The notes under the pieces: generated by a model
What the model saw: only the letters and a program-made list of their open reading frames with translations
Told to the model about the DNA's origin: nothing
Database searches by the model: none
Shown here: in pieces, positions 1 through 8,761 of the stretch
Numbering within the stretch: position 1 is the stretch's first letter
How the letters are laid out: the number at the start of each line of letters is the position of its first letter
Made by a program: the position numbers and the translations under genes
DNA from: Stakelama portus
Lineage (GTDB): Bacteria; Pseudomonadota; Alphaproteobacteria; Sphingomonadales; Sphingomonadaceae
DNA length: 64,000 bases
Reading direction: 5' to 3'
NCBI RefSeq assembly: GCF_003171655.1
Contig: NZ_QFZL01000009.1
Location: forward strand, 1-64,000

Positions 1-10
1 GCTGAGCCAT
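1..10 (-). CDS. possible 5' end of a minus-strand gene cut by the window edge
   Basis: An ATG at 10..8 on the minus strand reads Met-Ala-Gln before the sequence stops. A GAGG motif lies about five bases upstream and the nucleotidyltransferase stop is 41 bases away, so it would be the next gene of the same minus-strand cassette. Only three codons are visible, so nothing can be said about the product and the call rests on the start context alone. Confidence 0.3.
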
Positions 11-51
11 TTTGCCTCAAACCTCGACGGCGCCGTTTATGAGTTCACGAC

Positions 52-1071
52 CTAGCCCACCGGGCGATAGCCCTTGCGGAACTTGGTCCATAAATGCCGC
101 GCCAGCATCGCGGGCGGCATGCGCAGCATATGGCCACGCACATAAAATACGAACTCCACTGCCTTGGCATTGCAGCGGCCCCAGCCGTCGCGCGACAGCA
201 GCCGGCGAAGGAACCAGCGGTCGCTGGCGCTGATCCGCTGCCACGCCACGGGAACCTCGGTTCCGAACAGATGGTGCGTCAACCGCCCTGCCCGCGCCAT
301 TGCCTTGCCAAGCCCATGTCGCTCTGCGCGCTCTGCCAGCCCGGTACAGCCATATTCGCCGATCAGGCAGTGGATATCCCACAGATTGCGCAGCCCCCCG
401 GCCAGATCGCCATCGGCAAAGAGATGCGCGGCGGCATGGCACAGCATGTCATTGGGGCACAGCACCCGCATCCCGTTTTCCAGCGCCACGCTGTCCGCCA
501 CCATCGCCGCCGCATCGGGCGTAATCCTTGCGGTCAACGGCAACACGGTGTGATGCACGTCGATCATCCGGTCGCGCTCGCGATGGATCAGCGGGGGCAG
601 TTCGTGCATCCATTGGCGATAATAGGCGTCGTCATAGGGATCGGGCTTCACCCATTCCCATCCGGCGCCCAGAATAGCGGTTTCCGCCCGGGGCATGTCG
701 GCACGCGGGACCAGGATGTCGAGATCGCCGATATGCCGTCCCTGCCCCGCCGACAGCCCCGCCGCGACAAAGGCAGTCCCCTTGAGCAGGATCAACGGCA
801 CTTCGGCGGGCGCCAGCGCGCGCCGCGCCATTTCGGCTTCCCACAATGCGGCGGTGCGCCCCTGTTCCGCCGACGCCCTGGCATCGGCAAGGATATGCGC
901 GGCGGCAGGCGGAAGTTCGAGCCCCTCGAGCCGCCAGGCAAGCGTACCGATCAATTGCTCGGCGCGCGCAACCGCGATCAGCGCGTTCCACTGCGTTGCA
1001 TTCAGGCCGCGCACCGTCTCCGGTTCGCGCAGCGCCGCCACCAGCCGTCGCGAATCCACGCTGCCGACCAT
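52..1071 (-). CDS. nucleotidyltransferase family protein (NTP_transf_5-like) of an HPr-rel-A cassette
   Basis: This 339-residue protein resembles the nucleotidyltransferase family PF14907. A conserved LLKGTAF segment is followed by GDLDILV, the expected acidic metal-binding motif of this fold, at about residues 98-127. A region rich in His and Asp (IDVHHTVLP) follows. I chose the ATG at 1071 because it overlaps the TGA of the upstream kinase gene (TGATG). A GTG at 1086 would add five residues. It is the last complete gene of a minus-strand set with an HprK-like kinase and a PqqD-like protein. In some lasso-peptide clusters a related nucleotidyltransferase acts with an HprK-like kinase on a phosphorylated serine. 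By analogy this protein may decorate a phosphorylated substrate, which is inference. Substrate and product are unknown. Confidence 0.85.
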   Translation of the reverse strand: MVGSVDSRRLVAALREPETVRGLNATQWNALIAVARAEQLIGTLAWRLEGLELPPAAAHILADARASAEQGRTAALWEAEMARRALAPAEVPLILLKGTAFVAAGLSAGQGRHIGDLDILVPRADMPRAETAILGAGWEWVKPDPYDDAYYRQWMHELPPLIHRERDRMIDVHHTVLPLTARITPDAAAMVADSVALENGMRVLCPNDMLCHAAAHLFADGDLAGGLRNLWDIHCLIGEYGCTGLAERAERHGLGKAMARAGRLTHHLFGTEVPVAWQRISASDRWFLRRLLSRDGWGRCNAKAVEFVFYVRGHMLRMPPAMLARHLWTKFRKGYRPVG

Positions 1072-1931
1072 CACAGCGCCTCCCACAGCCGCTCGACCTG
1101 CGCCAGCGCAGTATCGGCATCGGGATAATCGAGCGCGCGCGACGGCACGTCGCGGACGAGCCGGGTAAGCGCGTCGAACCCGCGCTCGGCAAGCTTGGTA
1201 TAATTGGTCGATGCCTGAGTCAGCCGCACGAAGGATTCGCTGGGCAGTACCGGGCGCTCGGCGGCCTGATGCCCGAAACTGGGAAACAGGATCAGCGCGG
1301 GGGCCGCCGGTTCGCCCATCGCGGCAATGGCGCGCGCATCGGGAACCAGATGGCGTATCGTGCCCTTGGGCGTTCCCTCCAGCCTTGGGCCGAACGCTGC
1401 ATCGGGCAGTGCGCGGGCGACGACATCGATCGATTCATTCTTCAGACTGACCAGCCGGGGGAACCCGTGCACCAGCCCAGTGGCAGGGTCGAGCAATGCA
1501 AATTCATCGCCCATCAACCGCCAGCCGCGCGCCATCAGCAATGCCGCAAGCGTCGATTTCCCCGCGCCCGAAATGCCGGTCATCAGCACCGCGCGTCCGT
1601 CGCGCTCGGCGGCGGCGGCGTGGAGCAGCAAATAGCGGCGCTGGCCCAGCGCCATTTGCAGGTTCATCCCCATCTCGGCAGCAAGCAGCCCCTGCGCCAA
1701 TGGCAGCGGCGCGGCGTCGGGAATGACGAAATCGCCGCCGATATGCACCGAGGGGCGCAGGAAGCGTCGCCATGGCCGCGCCGCGAACAGATGCACGTTG
1801 AAATCGGCAATCCCGTCATCGGGCCTGGGGAAATCGGCATAGAGCCGCTCGACCTGCGCCACCGGCGCTTTCCAGTCACAACCGATGCGAAACCCGATCG
1901 GCCCGATCTTCAGGCTGGTGACGTGCTTCAC
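1071..1931 (-). CDS. HprK-related kinase A
   Basis: This 286-residue protein carries a P-loop GISGAGKST at residues 119-127, preceded by LLLHAAAAERDG and followed by a GDEF acidic motif at 141-144, as in the C-terminal half of HPr kinase. It lacks the N-terminal domain and the surrounding PTS genes of a genuine HprK, so it is unlikely to phosphorylate HPr. It matches the HprK-related kinase A type that always occurs with a PqqD-like protein and a nucleotidyltransferase (recalled from family descriptions). Its ATG overlaps the pqqD-like stop by four bases and its TGA overlaps the next ATG, so the three genes are translationally coupled. A related kinase in the paeninodin lasso-peptide cluster phosphorylates a C-terminal serine; the substrate here is not known. 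Confidence 0.88.
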   Translation of the reverse strand: MKHVTSLKIGPIGFRIGCDWKAPVAQVERLYADFPRPDDGIADFNVHLFAARPWRRFLRPSVHIGGDFVIPDAAPLPLAQGLLAAEMGMNLQMALGQRRYLLLHAAAAERDGRAVLMTGISGAGKSTLAALLMARGWRLMGDEFALLDPATGLVHGFPRLVSLKNESIDVVARALPDAAFGPRLEGTPKGTIRHLVPDARAIAAMGEPAAPALILFPSFGHQAAERPVLPSESFVRLTQASTNYTKLAERGFDALTRLVRDVPSRALDYPDADTALAQVERLWEAL

Positions 1932-2206
1932 AGCCGCTCGACCAGACCCGAAGCGACCATTTCATCGAGCCGCAGCGTCAGCGCCGCCGGATCGGCATCG
2001 CCAAGATCGAACGCCTGCGACAGCTGCGCGAGCAGCTGCGCGCCCGTCATCGCCTTATCGCCCAGCGTTTCGAGAATTTCGGGAACCGGCGCGTCGACGA
2101 CATGCGTCATCCCCGAAGCGTGATGATAGATCAGCGTCAGCGCATCAAGCGGCACGATCCGCAGTGTTTCCGGAGCGGCGGCGCGATAGCTGGGGCTGTC
2201 CTTCAC
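1928..2206 (-). CDS. PqqD-like peptide chaperone, HPr-rel-A system
   Basis: This 92-residue acidic protein has the size and pattern of PqqD / RiPP recognition element domains: an N-terminal beta segment (ETLRIVPLDALTLIYHHASG), then VDAPVPEILETLG and a helical C-terminal half. Such domains bind leader or substrate peptides and deliver them to a modifying enzyme. The stop overlaps the start of the kinase gene by four bases. Upstream lie an inverted repeat and a small exported protein. The fold call is good; the bound peptide is unknown, and the exported protein at 2326..2736 is one candidate. Confidence 0.82.
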   Translation of the reverse strand: MKDSPSYRAAAPETLRIVPLDALTLIYHHASGMTHVVDAPVPEILETLGDKAMTGAQLLAQLSQAFDLGDADPAALTLRLDEMVASGLVERL

Positions 2207-2218
2207 CTTTCCCTCCGT

Positions 2219-2308
2219 TTGCCCTGAGCCTGTCGAAGGGCTGTTCTACTTTTTCGCCATGTCGGGAAGGCACTGCAGGGCTTCGACAGGCGCAGCCCAA
2301 AGCGATGC
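2219..2308. repeat. dispersed palindromic repeat, copy 1
   Basis: TGAGCCTGTCGAAG at 2225..2238 is mirrored by CTTCGACAGGCGCA at 2281..2294, forming an imperfect inverted pair between the pqqD-like gene and the exported-protein gene. Very similar words occur at 27096..27185 and, in degraded form, at 54710..54801, so this is a dispersed extragenic element rather than a one-off hairpin. It may form a stem in RNA and separate expression of the two genes it lies between. Confidence 0.75.
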
Positions 2309-2325
2309 GCAGGCAATCGCCCGGC

Positions 2326-2736
2326 TTAGCCGCGCGGCATTTGCAGCGATGCGAAACAGGTGAAGCCGCTCGTCCCCTGCTGCAGTCGGCGGATATAATT
2401 GGTGTAGGCGCGATTGCTCTCGTAATCGGTGCCCGGCAGCATCCCGCCATTGAGCGCCTTCTTGACGTCCTCGCCCTTGAACGCGCCGCCCGGCGGCGGA
2501 TAGGCGCCCGGGGTGCCTGCAGGCACCAAAGATCCGTCGGCGGCGATATACATCCCCGCCCGGCCCGGATCGGGCACGGGAATTTCGCAATTGAGCACCG
2601 AAGCGCTGGTCTGTGCGAGCGCGGGACGGATCGATACGATCGCCGTCGCGCTCACTGCGCCGAGCATCAATGCGCGGCGCCGCGTAGTGCCCGAAGACGA
2701 TTGCTCGCCCCCTGCATCGAATGTTTCGTCGGCCAT
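2326..2736 (-). CDS. small exported protein with twin-arginine-type signal, next to the HPr-rel-A genes
   Basis: This 136-residue protein starts with a polar stretch, then TRRRAL and a hydrophobic run ending in ALAQ, which is a Tat-like or Sec signal with an AxA cleavage site near residue 42. The mature part is about 95 residues, rich in Gly and Pro, with two cysteines (LNCE and FTCF) and a short tail ending SLQMPRG. I recognise no enzyme domain. It lies 119 bases upstream of the pqqD-like gene on the same strand, with a palindromic repeat between. By position it could be the substrate of the kinase/nucleotidyltransferase pair, but this is inference and independent transcription is equally possible. 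It is divergent from phoR, 97 bases away. Confidence 0.75.
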   Translation of the reverse strand: MADETFDAGGEQSSSGTTRRRALMLGAVSATAIVSIRPALAQTSASVLNCEIPVPDPGRAGMYIAADGSLVPAGTPGAYPPPGGAFKGEDVKKALNGGMLPGTDYESNRAYTNYIRRLQQGTSGFTCFASLQMPRG

Positions 2737-2833
2737 AATGTCTTTTCATGCCCTTGCGGCACTTTCGCAATCGTAAATAGATGCCGCGCAAGGGCGCTTC
2801 CCCCCTGCCCCGTCCCACCCTAGGAATGCGCGC

Positions 2834-4048
2834 ATGGAAGATTCGGTCGGCAAACGCATATTGCTGGCGCTGGCCATCGCGACGATGGCAGCGCTCGCCA
2901 GCCTGTTCGTCAATGGCGATATCGAAGCGAGCCTGATCGTGCTGGTATGCGCGGTCGCCGCGGTGCTTGTCGCGGCAGGCATGGGCGATGCGATGCCCGA
3001 ATTGCCCGCGTCTCCGCCCCCGCCCCCTGCCGCATCGGACAGCCCGTCGCTGTCGGAAGTGATCGAAGCGATCGTCGAGCCGGTGCTCGTCGTCAGCGAC
3101 CAGCGCGTGACCGAAGCCAATCGCGCCGCGCGCGCGCTGCTCGGCGAGCATATCCTCTATCAGGACGTGCGGCTGGCGATCCGCCATCCCGCGGCGAGCG
3201 AGCGGCTGCTCAATCCGGCGCTGGAAATACCGGGCGCGCCGATCCACCTCGTCGGGCTGGGCACCCGCGACCAGCGGTGGGAAATGCGCATCCGCACACT
3301 GTCGAGCGGCCAGCGTATCGTGCATCTGGTCGATCGCACCGGCAGCTATGCCGCCGACCGGATGCGCGTCGATTTCGTCGCCAATGCCAGCCATGAACTG
3401 CGCACGCCGCTCGCCTCATTGCTCGGCTATGTCGAGACACTGGGCGAAGAGGCCGGCGAGGATCGCAAGACCCGGAAACGCTTTCTCGATGTGATGCACA
3501 ATGAGGCCAAGCGGATGCAGCGGCTGGTCGACGACCTCATCTCGCTGTCGCGGATCGAGGCGGAAAAATATCGCGAGCCCAGCCAGTCGGTCGACCTTGC
3601 CATATTGATCGAACAGGTGCGCGGAGAGCTTGCGTCGATGCAGCCCGAGCGCGCCGCCGACCTTCAGCTCGCCCTGCAACCCACCCCGGCGGTACGCGGC
3701 GATCCGGCCCAATTGTCGCAGCTGCTGCACAATATCATCAGCAACGCGATGAAATATGGAAAGCCCGGCACCCCGGTCGACGTAGCGCTCGAATCGCAGC
3801 GCGGCGGCATGGTGCGCCTCAAGGTCGCGGATCAGGGCGAAGGCATCGCACCCGATCATCTGCCGCGGCTGACCGAGCGATTCTATCGCATCGATTCGAG
3901 CCGCAGCCGCGCGATGGGCGGCACCGGACTGGGCCTGGCCATCGTCAAGCATATCGTCGAACGCCATCGCGGAAGGCTGGACATTACCAGCCAGCTTGGC
4001 CTTGGAACGCAGGTGACGATCCTGTTGCCGGAGCATCGTTTGTCATAA
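2834..4048 (+). CDS. phoR: phosphate regulon sensor histidine kinase PhoR
   Basis: This 404-residue membrane sensor kinase has two N-terminal membrane segments at about residues 8-50, a Pro-rich linker, and a PAS-like domain. The H-box follows with His187 in NASHELRTPL, then HATPase motifs: an N-box (HNIISNAMKYG), DQGEGI, and GGTGLGLAIVKHIV. It is expected to phosphorylate PhoB under phosphate limitation and to be held inactive by the Pst transporter and PhoU. It heads the phosphate module, while its partner phoB is the last gene, about 5.4 kb downstream. The assignment rests on both domain order and neighbours. Confidence 0.95.
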   Translation: MEDSVGKRILLALAIATMAALASLFVNGDIEASLIVLVCAVAAVLVAAGMGDAMPELPASPPPPPAASDSPSLSEVIEAIVEPVLVVSDQRVTEANRAARALLGEHILYQDVRLAIRHPAASERLLNPALEIPGAPIHLVGLGTRDQRWEMRIRTLSSGQRIVHLVDRTGSYAADRMRVDFVANASHELRTPLASLLGYVETLGEEAGEDRKTRKRFLDVMHNEAKRMQRLVDDLISLSRIEAEKYREPSQSVDLAILIEQVRGELASMQPERAADLQLALQPTPAVRGDPAQLSQLLHNIISNAMKYGKPGTPVDVALESQRGGMVRLKVADQGEGIAPDHLPRLTERFYRIDSSRSRAMGGTGLGLAIVKHIVERHRGRLDITSQLGLGTQVTILLPEHRLS

Positions 4049-4057
4049 TAGCGTAAC
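4040..4057 (+). promoter_or_regulatory. weak Pho-box-like sequence before pstS
   Basis: TTGTCAT-AATA-GCGTAAC overlaps the phoR stop codon. The first half matches the CTGTCAT half-site at six of seven positions with the usual four-base AT-rich linker, but the second half is poor. It lies about 90 bases before pstS, a sensible place for PhoB. This is a candidate only. Confidence 0.25.
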
Positions 4058-4142
4058 GTGATTCCCCGATGCGCGGGCCAGCGATACGACTCGCGCGACG
4101 ATCGAGACCACGCGCGACCACCCGATACGGAAGGAAATAGCG

Positions 4143-5174
4143 ATGCTGGGCAGGCTGGCACTCACCATGACGCTGGCGGCAACCCTCGCGGCATGCGGCG
4201 ATTCGAACGGCGGCGCCCGGACGCAGATCACTGCGGTCGGATCCTCGACGGTATATCCGTTCACGACCCGCGTCGCCGAGGCGTTTCGCAATCAGGATTC
4301 GAACCGGGATGCGCCGGTGATCGAATCGACCGGTACGGGCGGTGGCATGGCGCGGTTCTGCGACGGTGTCGGATCGGAATATCCCGACATCGTCGATGCG
4401 TCGCGCCGCATCAAGAAATCCGAATATCAAAAATGCGAAGCCAATGGCGCGTTGCCGATCCTGGAGATCCAGATCGGCATGGACGGCGTGGCGCTGGCCG
4501 AGTCTCTTCAGGGGCCGAGCTTCGAACTCACCAAGAAGGACATTTATCTGGCGCTCGCCGCGCATCCGATGGGCAAGGACACGAACAGCGCCCAGACCTG
4601 GCGCGACGTCAATCCGGCGCTGCCGGCGATCCCGATTCAGGTCTATGGCCCTCCGTCCACCAGCGGCACGCGCGATGCCTTTGCCGAACTGATCATGGAA
4701 CCCGGCTGCACCGAAGCCTTTCCGCAGGTCGAGGAAAGGTCGAGCGACGACAAGAAAATGGTCTGCATGCAGCTTCGCAGCGACGGGCCCTATATCGACG
4801 CGGGCGAGAACGATAACCTGATCGTCCAGAAACTGACCGCCAATCCCAATGCCGTGGGCATTTTCGGCTACAGCTATCTGGAGGAAAATCACGATCGCCT
4901 GCGCGGCATCCCGATCGAAGGGGTTTCGCCGACCTATGAAACGATCGCCGGTGGCAGCTATCCGGGCGCGCGTCCGCTGTTCATCTATGTGAAGGCCAAG
5001 CATCTCAATGCCGTTCCGGGCCTCAAGGAATTTCTCCGCCTCTATTCGACGATGTGGGGGCCGGACGGCGATCTGGTGAAACGCGGGCTGATTGCAGCGC
5101 CGCAGGATGTGCGCGACCATGCGGTCGAGATCATCCAGCAACAGATTCCGCTTGATGCCACCACGCTCGACTAG
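4143..5174 (+). CDS. pstS: phosphate-binding lipoprotein PstS
   Basis: This 343-residue protein is the substrate-binding part of the high-affinity phosphate ABC importer. It starts with a lipoprotein signal with lipobox LAAC (Cys18), so it is probably anchored in the membrane. The mature protein opens with the typical AVGSSTVYPFT phosphate-binding loop, later TGTGGGM, and STSGTRDAF in the second lobe, all PstS signatures. An AAGGA ribosome site precedes the ATG. It is followed by pstC after 45 bases. Confidence is high from motifs and operon. Confidence 0.95.
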   Translation: MLGRLALTMTLAATLAACGDSNGGARTQITAVGSSTVYPFTTRVAEAFRNQDSNRDAPVIESTGTGGGMARFCDGVGSEYPDIVDASRRIKKSEYQKCEANGALPILEIQIGMDGVALAESLQGPSFELTKKDIYLALAAHPMGKDTNSAQTWRDVNPALPAIPIQVYGPPSTSGTRDAFAELIMEPGCTEAFPQVEERSSDDKKMVCMQLRSDGPYIDAGENDNLIVQKLTANPNAVGIFGYSYLEENHDRLRGIPIEGVSPTYETIAGGSYPGARPLFIYVKAKHLNAVPGLKEFLRLYSTMWGPDGDLVKRGLIAAPQDVRDHAVEIIQQQIPLDATTLD

Positions 5175-5219
5175 GCCTAAGGGCTCCCTTCCCGGCGCAA
5201 TCGGCGAGACGATTCGACT

Positions 5220-6596
5220 GTGACTTTTTCTGCCCTGATTTTCTTGATCGCCGGCCTCGGCCTGATCAGCTGGCTGACGGCGCGTGCCCGGGCCGCGCGG
5301 TTCGACCGCGCCGGGCGCCGGCGGCTGCATTCGCTGCCCGCGCAACATGGCTGGTACGTCGCGCTATGGACCGTGGTTCCGCCGCTGTTGTTCCTGCTGT
5401 GCTGGTCGGCGATCGAGCCCGGGCTGGTGTCGCAGGCGGTCATGGCGCATCCGGCCGCGGCGCAACTGCCCGGTTTCGATTTCGAACGCCAGGCCGTGCT
5501 CGCCGAAGCGCGGCGGCTCGCCTCGGGCAGCCAGATCGGCGCGTTCAACCCGCTCGCCGAACAGCTCGCGCCGGTGATGGCGGAGGCGCAATCGCATTAT
5601 GCATGGCTCGGCACGCTGGTCGCGATGCTGTTGGCCTTTGCCGGCGGGGCATTCGCCTTCACGCGGATCCGGGCGAATTTCCATGCGCGTACCCGGGTGG
5701 AACGGGTGGTGATGTTCGTGCTGATCATCGCGTCGCTGATCGCGATCCTGACGACGCTCGGCATCTTCCTGTCGCTGGTGCGCGAATCGCTGCGTTTCTT
5801 CAGCATGGTGCCGGTCACCGACTTCCTGTTCGGCACTCATTGGGCGCCACAGGTGATCGACCCCAATGATCCCGGCGCCTCACTGGGCGCGGTTCCGCTG
5901 TTCTGGGGCACCTTCTTCATCGGCGCAGTGATCGCAATGCTCGTCGCCATCCCGTTCGGGTTGATGAGCGCGATCTACCTTACCCAATATGCCGCCCCGC
6001 GCGTGCGGCGCTGGATGAAGCCGATCCTCGAAATCCTCGCGGGCGTGCCGACGGTCGTCTACGGCTATTTCGCTGCGCTCACCGTCGCCCCGGCGGTCCG
6101 CGACCTTGCCGTGATGCTCGGCATGGAATTCGCTTCGTCCGAAAGCGCGCTGGCGGCCGGTGTCGTAATGGGGGTGATGATCATCCCCTTCGTCTCTTCG
6201 ATGGCCGACGATTCGATTGCCGCCGTGCCCACCGCGATGCGCGACGGCAGCCTGGCACTGGGCGCCACGACCAGCGAGACGATCGGTCGCGTGCTGGTTC
6301 CCGCCGCGCTTCCCGGTGTCGTCGCGGGCGTGCTGCTCGCGGTCAGCCGCGCGATCGGCGAAACGATGATCGTCGTGATGGCGGCATCCGGCGCCGCGAA
6401 CATCACGCTCAATCCGTTCGAAAGCACCACCACCGTCACCAAACAGATCGTCGACCTGCTGACCGGCGACGCGGCGTTCGACAGTCCCAAGACGCTCGCC
6501 GCCTTTGCGCTGGGCCTGACGCTGTTCCTCGTGACGCTGGCGCTCAACATCATCGCGCTGCGCGTCGTGAAGAAATATCGGGAAGCTTATGAGTGA
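5220..6596 (+). CDS. pstC: phosphate ABC transporter permease PstC
   Basis: This 458-residue inner-membrane permease is longer than the roughly 320-residue E. coli PstC. The extra part is an N-terminal block with a membrane segment and a periplasmic region before the conserved core. The core has the binding-protein-dependent transport motif around SRAIGETMIVVMAAS. The start is GTG at 5220, with a hydrophobic N-terminus right after it. The last codons overlap pstA by eight bases, so the two permeases are coupled. It pairs with PstA and PstB to import phosphate delivered by PstS. Confidence 0.93.
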   Translation: MTFSALIFLIAGLGLISWLTARARAARFDRAGRRRLHSLPAQHGWYVALWTVVPPLLFLLCWSAIEPGLVSQAVMAHPAAAQLPGFDFERQAVLAEARRLASGSQIGAFNPLAEQLAPVMAEAQSHYAWLGTLVAMLLAFAGGAFAFTRIRANFHARTRVERVVMFVLIIASLIAILTTLGIFLSLVRESLRFFSMVPVTDFLFGTHWAPQVIDPNDPGASLGAVPLFWGTFFIGAVIAMLVAIPFGLMSAIYLTQYAAPRVRRWMKPILEILAGVPTVVYGYFAALTVAPAVRDLAVMLGMEFASSESALAAGVVMGVMIIPFVSSMADDSIAAVPTAMRDGSLALGATTSETIGRVLVPAALPGVVAGVLLAVSRAIGETMIVVMAASGAANITLNPFESTTTVTKQIVDLLTGDAAFDSPKTLAAFALGLTLFLVTLALNIIALRVVKKYREAYE

Positions 6597-7917
6597 TCCG
6601 CTGATGCCCGAATTGCCGAGCGCCGGCGGCGGCACCATCGCGCCGCGCCAGCCGACCGACTGGACCACCGACGCCATGCGCCAGCGGATTCGCAAACGCT
6701 ATGCGCGCGAACGGCGTTTCCGCCGTCTCGGGCTGGTCGCGGTGGTGATGTCGGCGGCGTTCCTCGCCTTTCTGCTCGTCACCATGGCGTCGCAGGGGCT
6801 GGGCGGCTTTTTCCGTACCGAAGTCGCGCTGCCGATCGATTTCCCGCAGACCGGGATCGAAGTCGACAAGGCCGCGCTCGACCAGCCGGGTGCCGATCTG
6901 GCGCTCGCCGGGGCGGGACTGGAGAATATCGTCGGCAGCGCCGCCATCGCCGCGTTCGGCGACTATGGGCCGAACGTGATTTCCGACAATGCCTGGCTGA
7001 CCGTGCGCGAAGCGATCAAGCACGATCCCTCGATCCTCGACGGTCGCGCGGTGATCCATGTTCCCGCCTCGGCAGAGATCGACCGCGCGATCAGCGAAAC
7101 CGGCACGCCCGAGGCCGAAGCCGCAGTCACCAAGCTGCAGGCGGAAAACGCCATTACCGAAGGCTTCAACTGGCGTTTCCTTTCGGCATCGGATTCGACC
7201 GATCCGACTCAGGTCGGCATCTGGGGCGCGCTCAAGGGATCGTTCTTCACGATGCTCGTGACGTTCCTGATCGCATTCCCGGTCGGTGTGCTCGCGGCGA
7301 TCTATCTTGAGGAATATGCGCCCAAGAATCGCTGGACCGACCTGGTCGAGGTTTCGATCAACAATCTGGCCGCGGTGCCGTCGATCATTTTCGGCCTGCT
7401 CGGCCTTGCGGTGTTCCTGGGCACCTGGACATTGTTCGGGCACAAGGTCGGACCGCTGCTGCCGCGATCGGCGGCGCTGGTCGGCGGGCTGACGCTCGCG
7501 CTGATGATCATGCCGGTCATCGTCATCGCCAGCCGCAACGCGATCAAGGCAGTGCCGCCATCGATCCGCGACGCGGCGCTCGGCATCGGGGCGAGCAAGG
7601 TGCAAGTGGTGTTCCACCATGTCCTGCCGCTCGCGCTTCCGGGCATCCTGACCGGCACGATCATCGGCATGGCCCGCGCGCTGGGCGAAACCGCGCCGCT
7701 GCTGCTGGTCGGCATGCGCGCATTTATCGCCACGCCGCCCGACTCGCTGACCGACAAGGCGACGGTGCTGCCGGTGCAGATTTTCCTCTGGTCGGACGAA
7801 GTCAGTCGCGGTTTCGTCGAAAAGACATCTGCGGCTATTATCGTGCTGCTGGTGTTCCTGCTCGCGATGAATGCCGTCGCCATCTACCTTCGCAACAAGT
7901 TCGAGACCCGCTGGTGA
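6589..7917 (+). CDS. pstA: phosphate ABC transporter permease PstA
   Basis: This 442-residue permease has an N-terminal extension of about 230 residues, including one membrane segment and a periplasmic domain of the kind named DUF3333 in alphaproteobacterial PstA. Six or so membrane spans follow, with the permease signature [14 protein letters not shown]. Its ATG lies inside the end of pstC and its TGA overlaps the GTG of pstB. It forms the transmembrane channel with PstC. Confidence 0.93.
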   Translation: MSDPLMPELPSAGGGTIAPRQPTDWTTDAMRQRIRKRYARERRFRRLGLVAVVMSAAFLAFLLVTMASQGLGGFFRTEVALPIDFPQTGIEVDKAALDQPGADLALAGAGLENIVGSAAIAAFGDYGPNVISDNAWLTVREAIKHDPSILDGRAVIHVPASAEIDRAISETGTPEAEAAVTKLQAENAITEGFNWRFLSASDSTDPTQVGIWGALKGSFFTMLVTFLIAFPVGVLAAIYLEEYAPKNRWTDLVEVSINNLAAVPSIIFGLLGLAVFLGTWTLFGHKVGPLLPRSAALVGGLTLALMIMPVIVIASRNAIKAVPPSIRDAALGIGASKVQVVFHHVLPLALPGILTGTIIGMARALGETAPLLLVGMRAFIATPPDSLTDKATVLPVQIFLWSDEVSRGFVEKTSAAIIVLLVFLLAMNAVAIYLRNKFETRW

Positions 7918-8741
7918 ATGATTTGACCGACACGACACTCGCCCAGACGGCGCGCGAACATGCCGACATGGCGGATTCCGCCGCGCCGGTGAAAATGGCC
8001 GCGCGCGACGTGCACGTCTATTATGGCGAAACCCATGCCATCAAAGGCGTGTCGATCGACATCGACATGGACCATGTAACGGCATTCATCGGTCCGTCGG
8101 GATGCGGCAAATCGACGTTCCTGCGGACATTGAACCGCATGAACGACACGATCGCGGCCGCGCGGGTCGAAGGACAGATCACACTTGATGGCGAGGATAT
8201 CTATGCCTCTGGCATGGACGTGGTCCAGCTACGCGCGCGCGTCGGCATGGTGTTTCAGAAACCGAACCCCTTTCCCAAATCGATTTACGAAAACGTCGCC
8301 TATGGCCCGCGCATTCACGGACTGGCGGCGTCGAAATCGGATATGGACGCGATCGTCGAACGCTCGCTGCGCCGCGCCGGATTGTGGGATGAAGTGAAGG
8401 ATCGGCTGACCGACAGCGGCACCGCCATGTCGGGCGGTCAGCAGCAGCGGCTGTGCATCGCCCGCGCGATCGCGGTCGATCCCGAAGTCATCCTGATGGA
8501 CGAACCCTGTTCGGCGCTCGATCCGATCGCCACCGCCAAGATCGAGGAACTGATCCACGAACTGCGCGGCAATTATGCGATCGTGATCGTCACCCACAAC
8601 ATGCAGCAGGCGGCGCGCGTTTCGCAGCGCACGGCGTTTTTCCACCTGGGCAATCTGGTCGAATATGGCGTGACGTCCGACATCTTCACCAACCCGCGTG
8701 AAGACAAGACCAAGGATTATATCACCGGGCGCTACGGCTGA
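7914..8741 (+). CDS. pstB: phosphate ABC transporter ATP-binding protein PstB
   Basis: This 275-residue ATPase has Walker [10 protein letters not shown], the ABC signature [16 protein letters not shown], Walker [13 protein letters not shown] and the H-loop VTHNMQQ, with the [11 protein letters not shown]-loop typical of PstB. The GTG start overlaps the pstA stop (GTGA). The first 25 residues are a variable leader. It powers phosphate import and signals phosphate status to PhoR together with PhoU. Confidence 0.95.
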   Translation: MNDLTDTTLAQTAREHADMADSAAPVKMAARDVHVYYGETHAIKGVSIDIDMDHVTAFIGPSGCGKSTFLRTLNRMNDTIAAARVEGQITLDGEDIYASGMDVVQLRARVGMVFQKPNPFPKSIYENVAYGPRIHGLAASKSDMDAIVERSLRRAGLWDEVKDRLTDSGTAMSGGQQQRLCIARAIAVDPEVILMDEPCSALDPIATAKIEELIHELRGNYAIVIVTHNMQQAARVSQRTAFFHLGNLVEYGVTSDIFTNPREDKTKDYITGRYG

Positions 8742-8761
8742 GCCGCGAACGCACCGGAGTC

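Noticed and set aside
846..2123. 425-codon plus-strand frame
   Set aside because: Antisense to the HprK-like kinase and nucleotidyltransferase genes; the composition is Arg-rich without motifs.
52..2736. Lasso-peptide cluster
   Set aside because: The kinase, nucleotidyltransferase and PqqD-like genes recall one, but no asparagine-synthetase-like cyclase, leader protease or ABC exporter is present.
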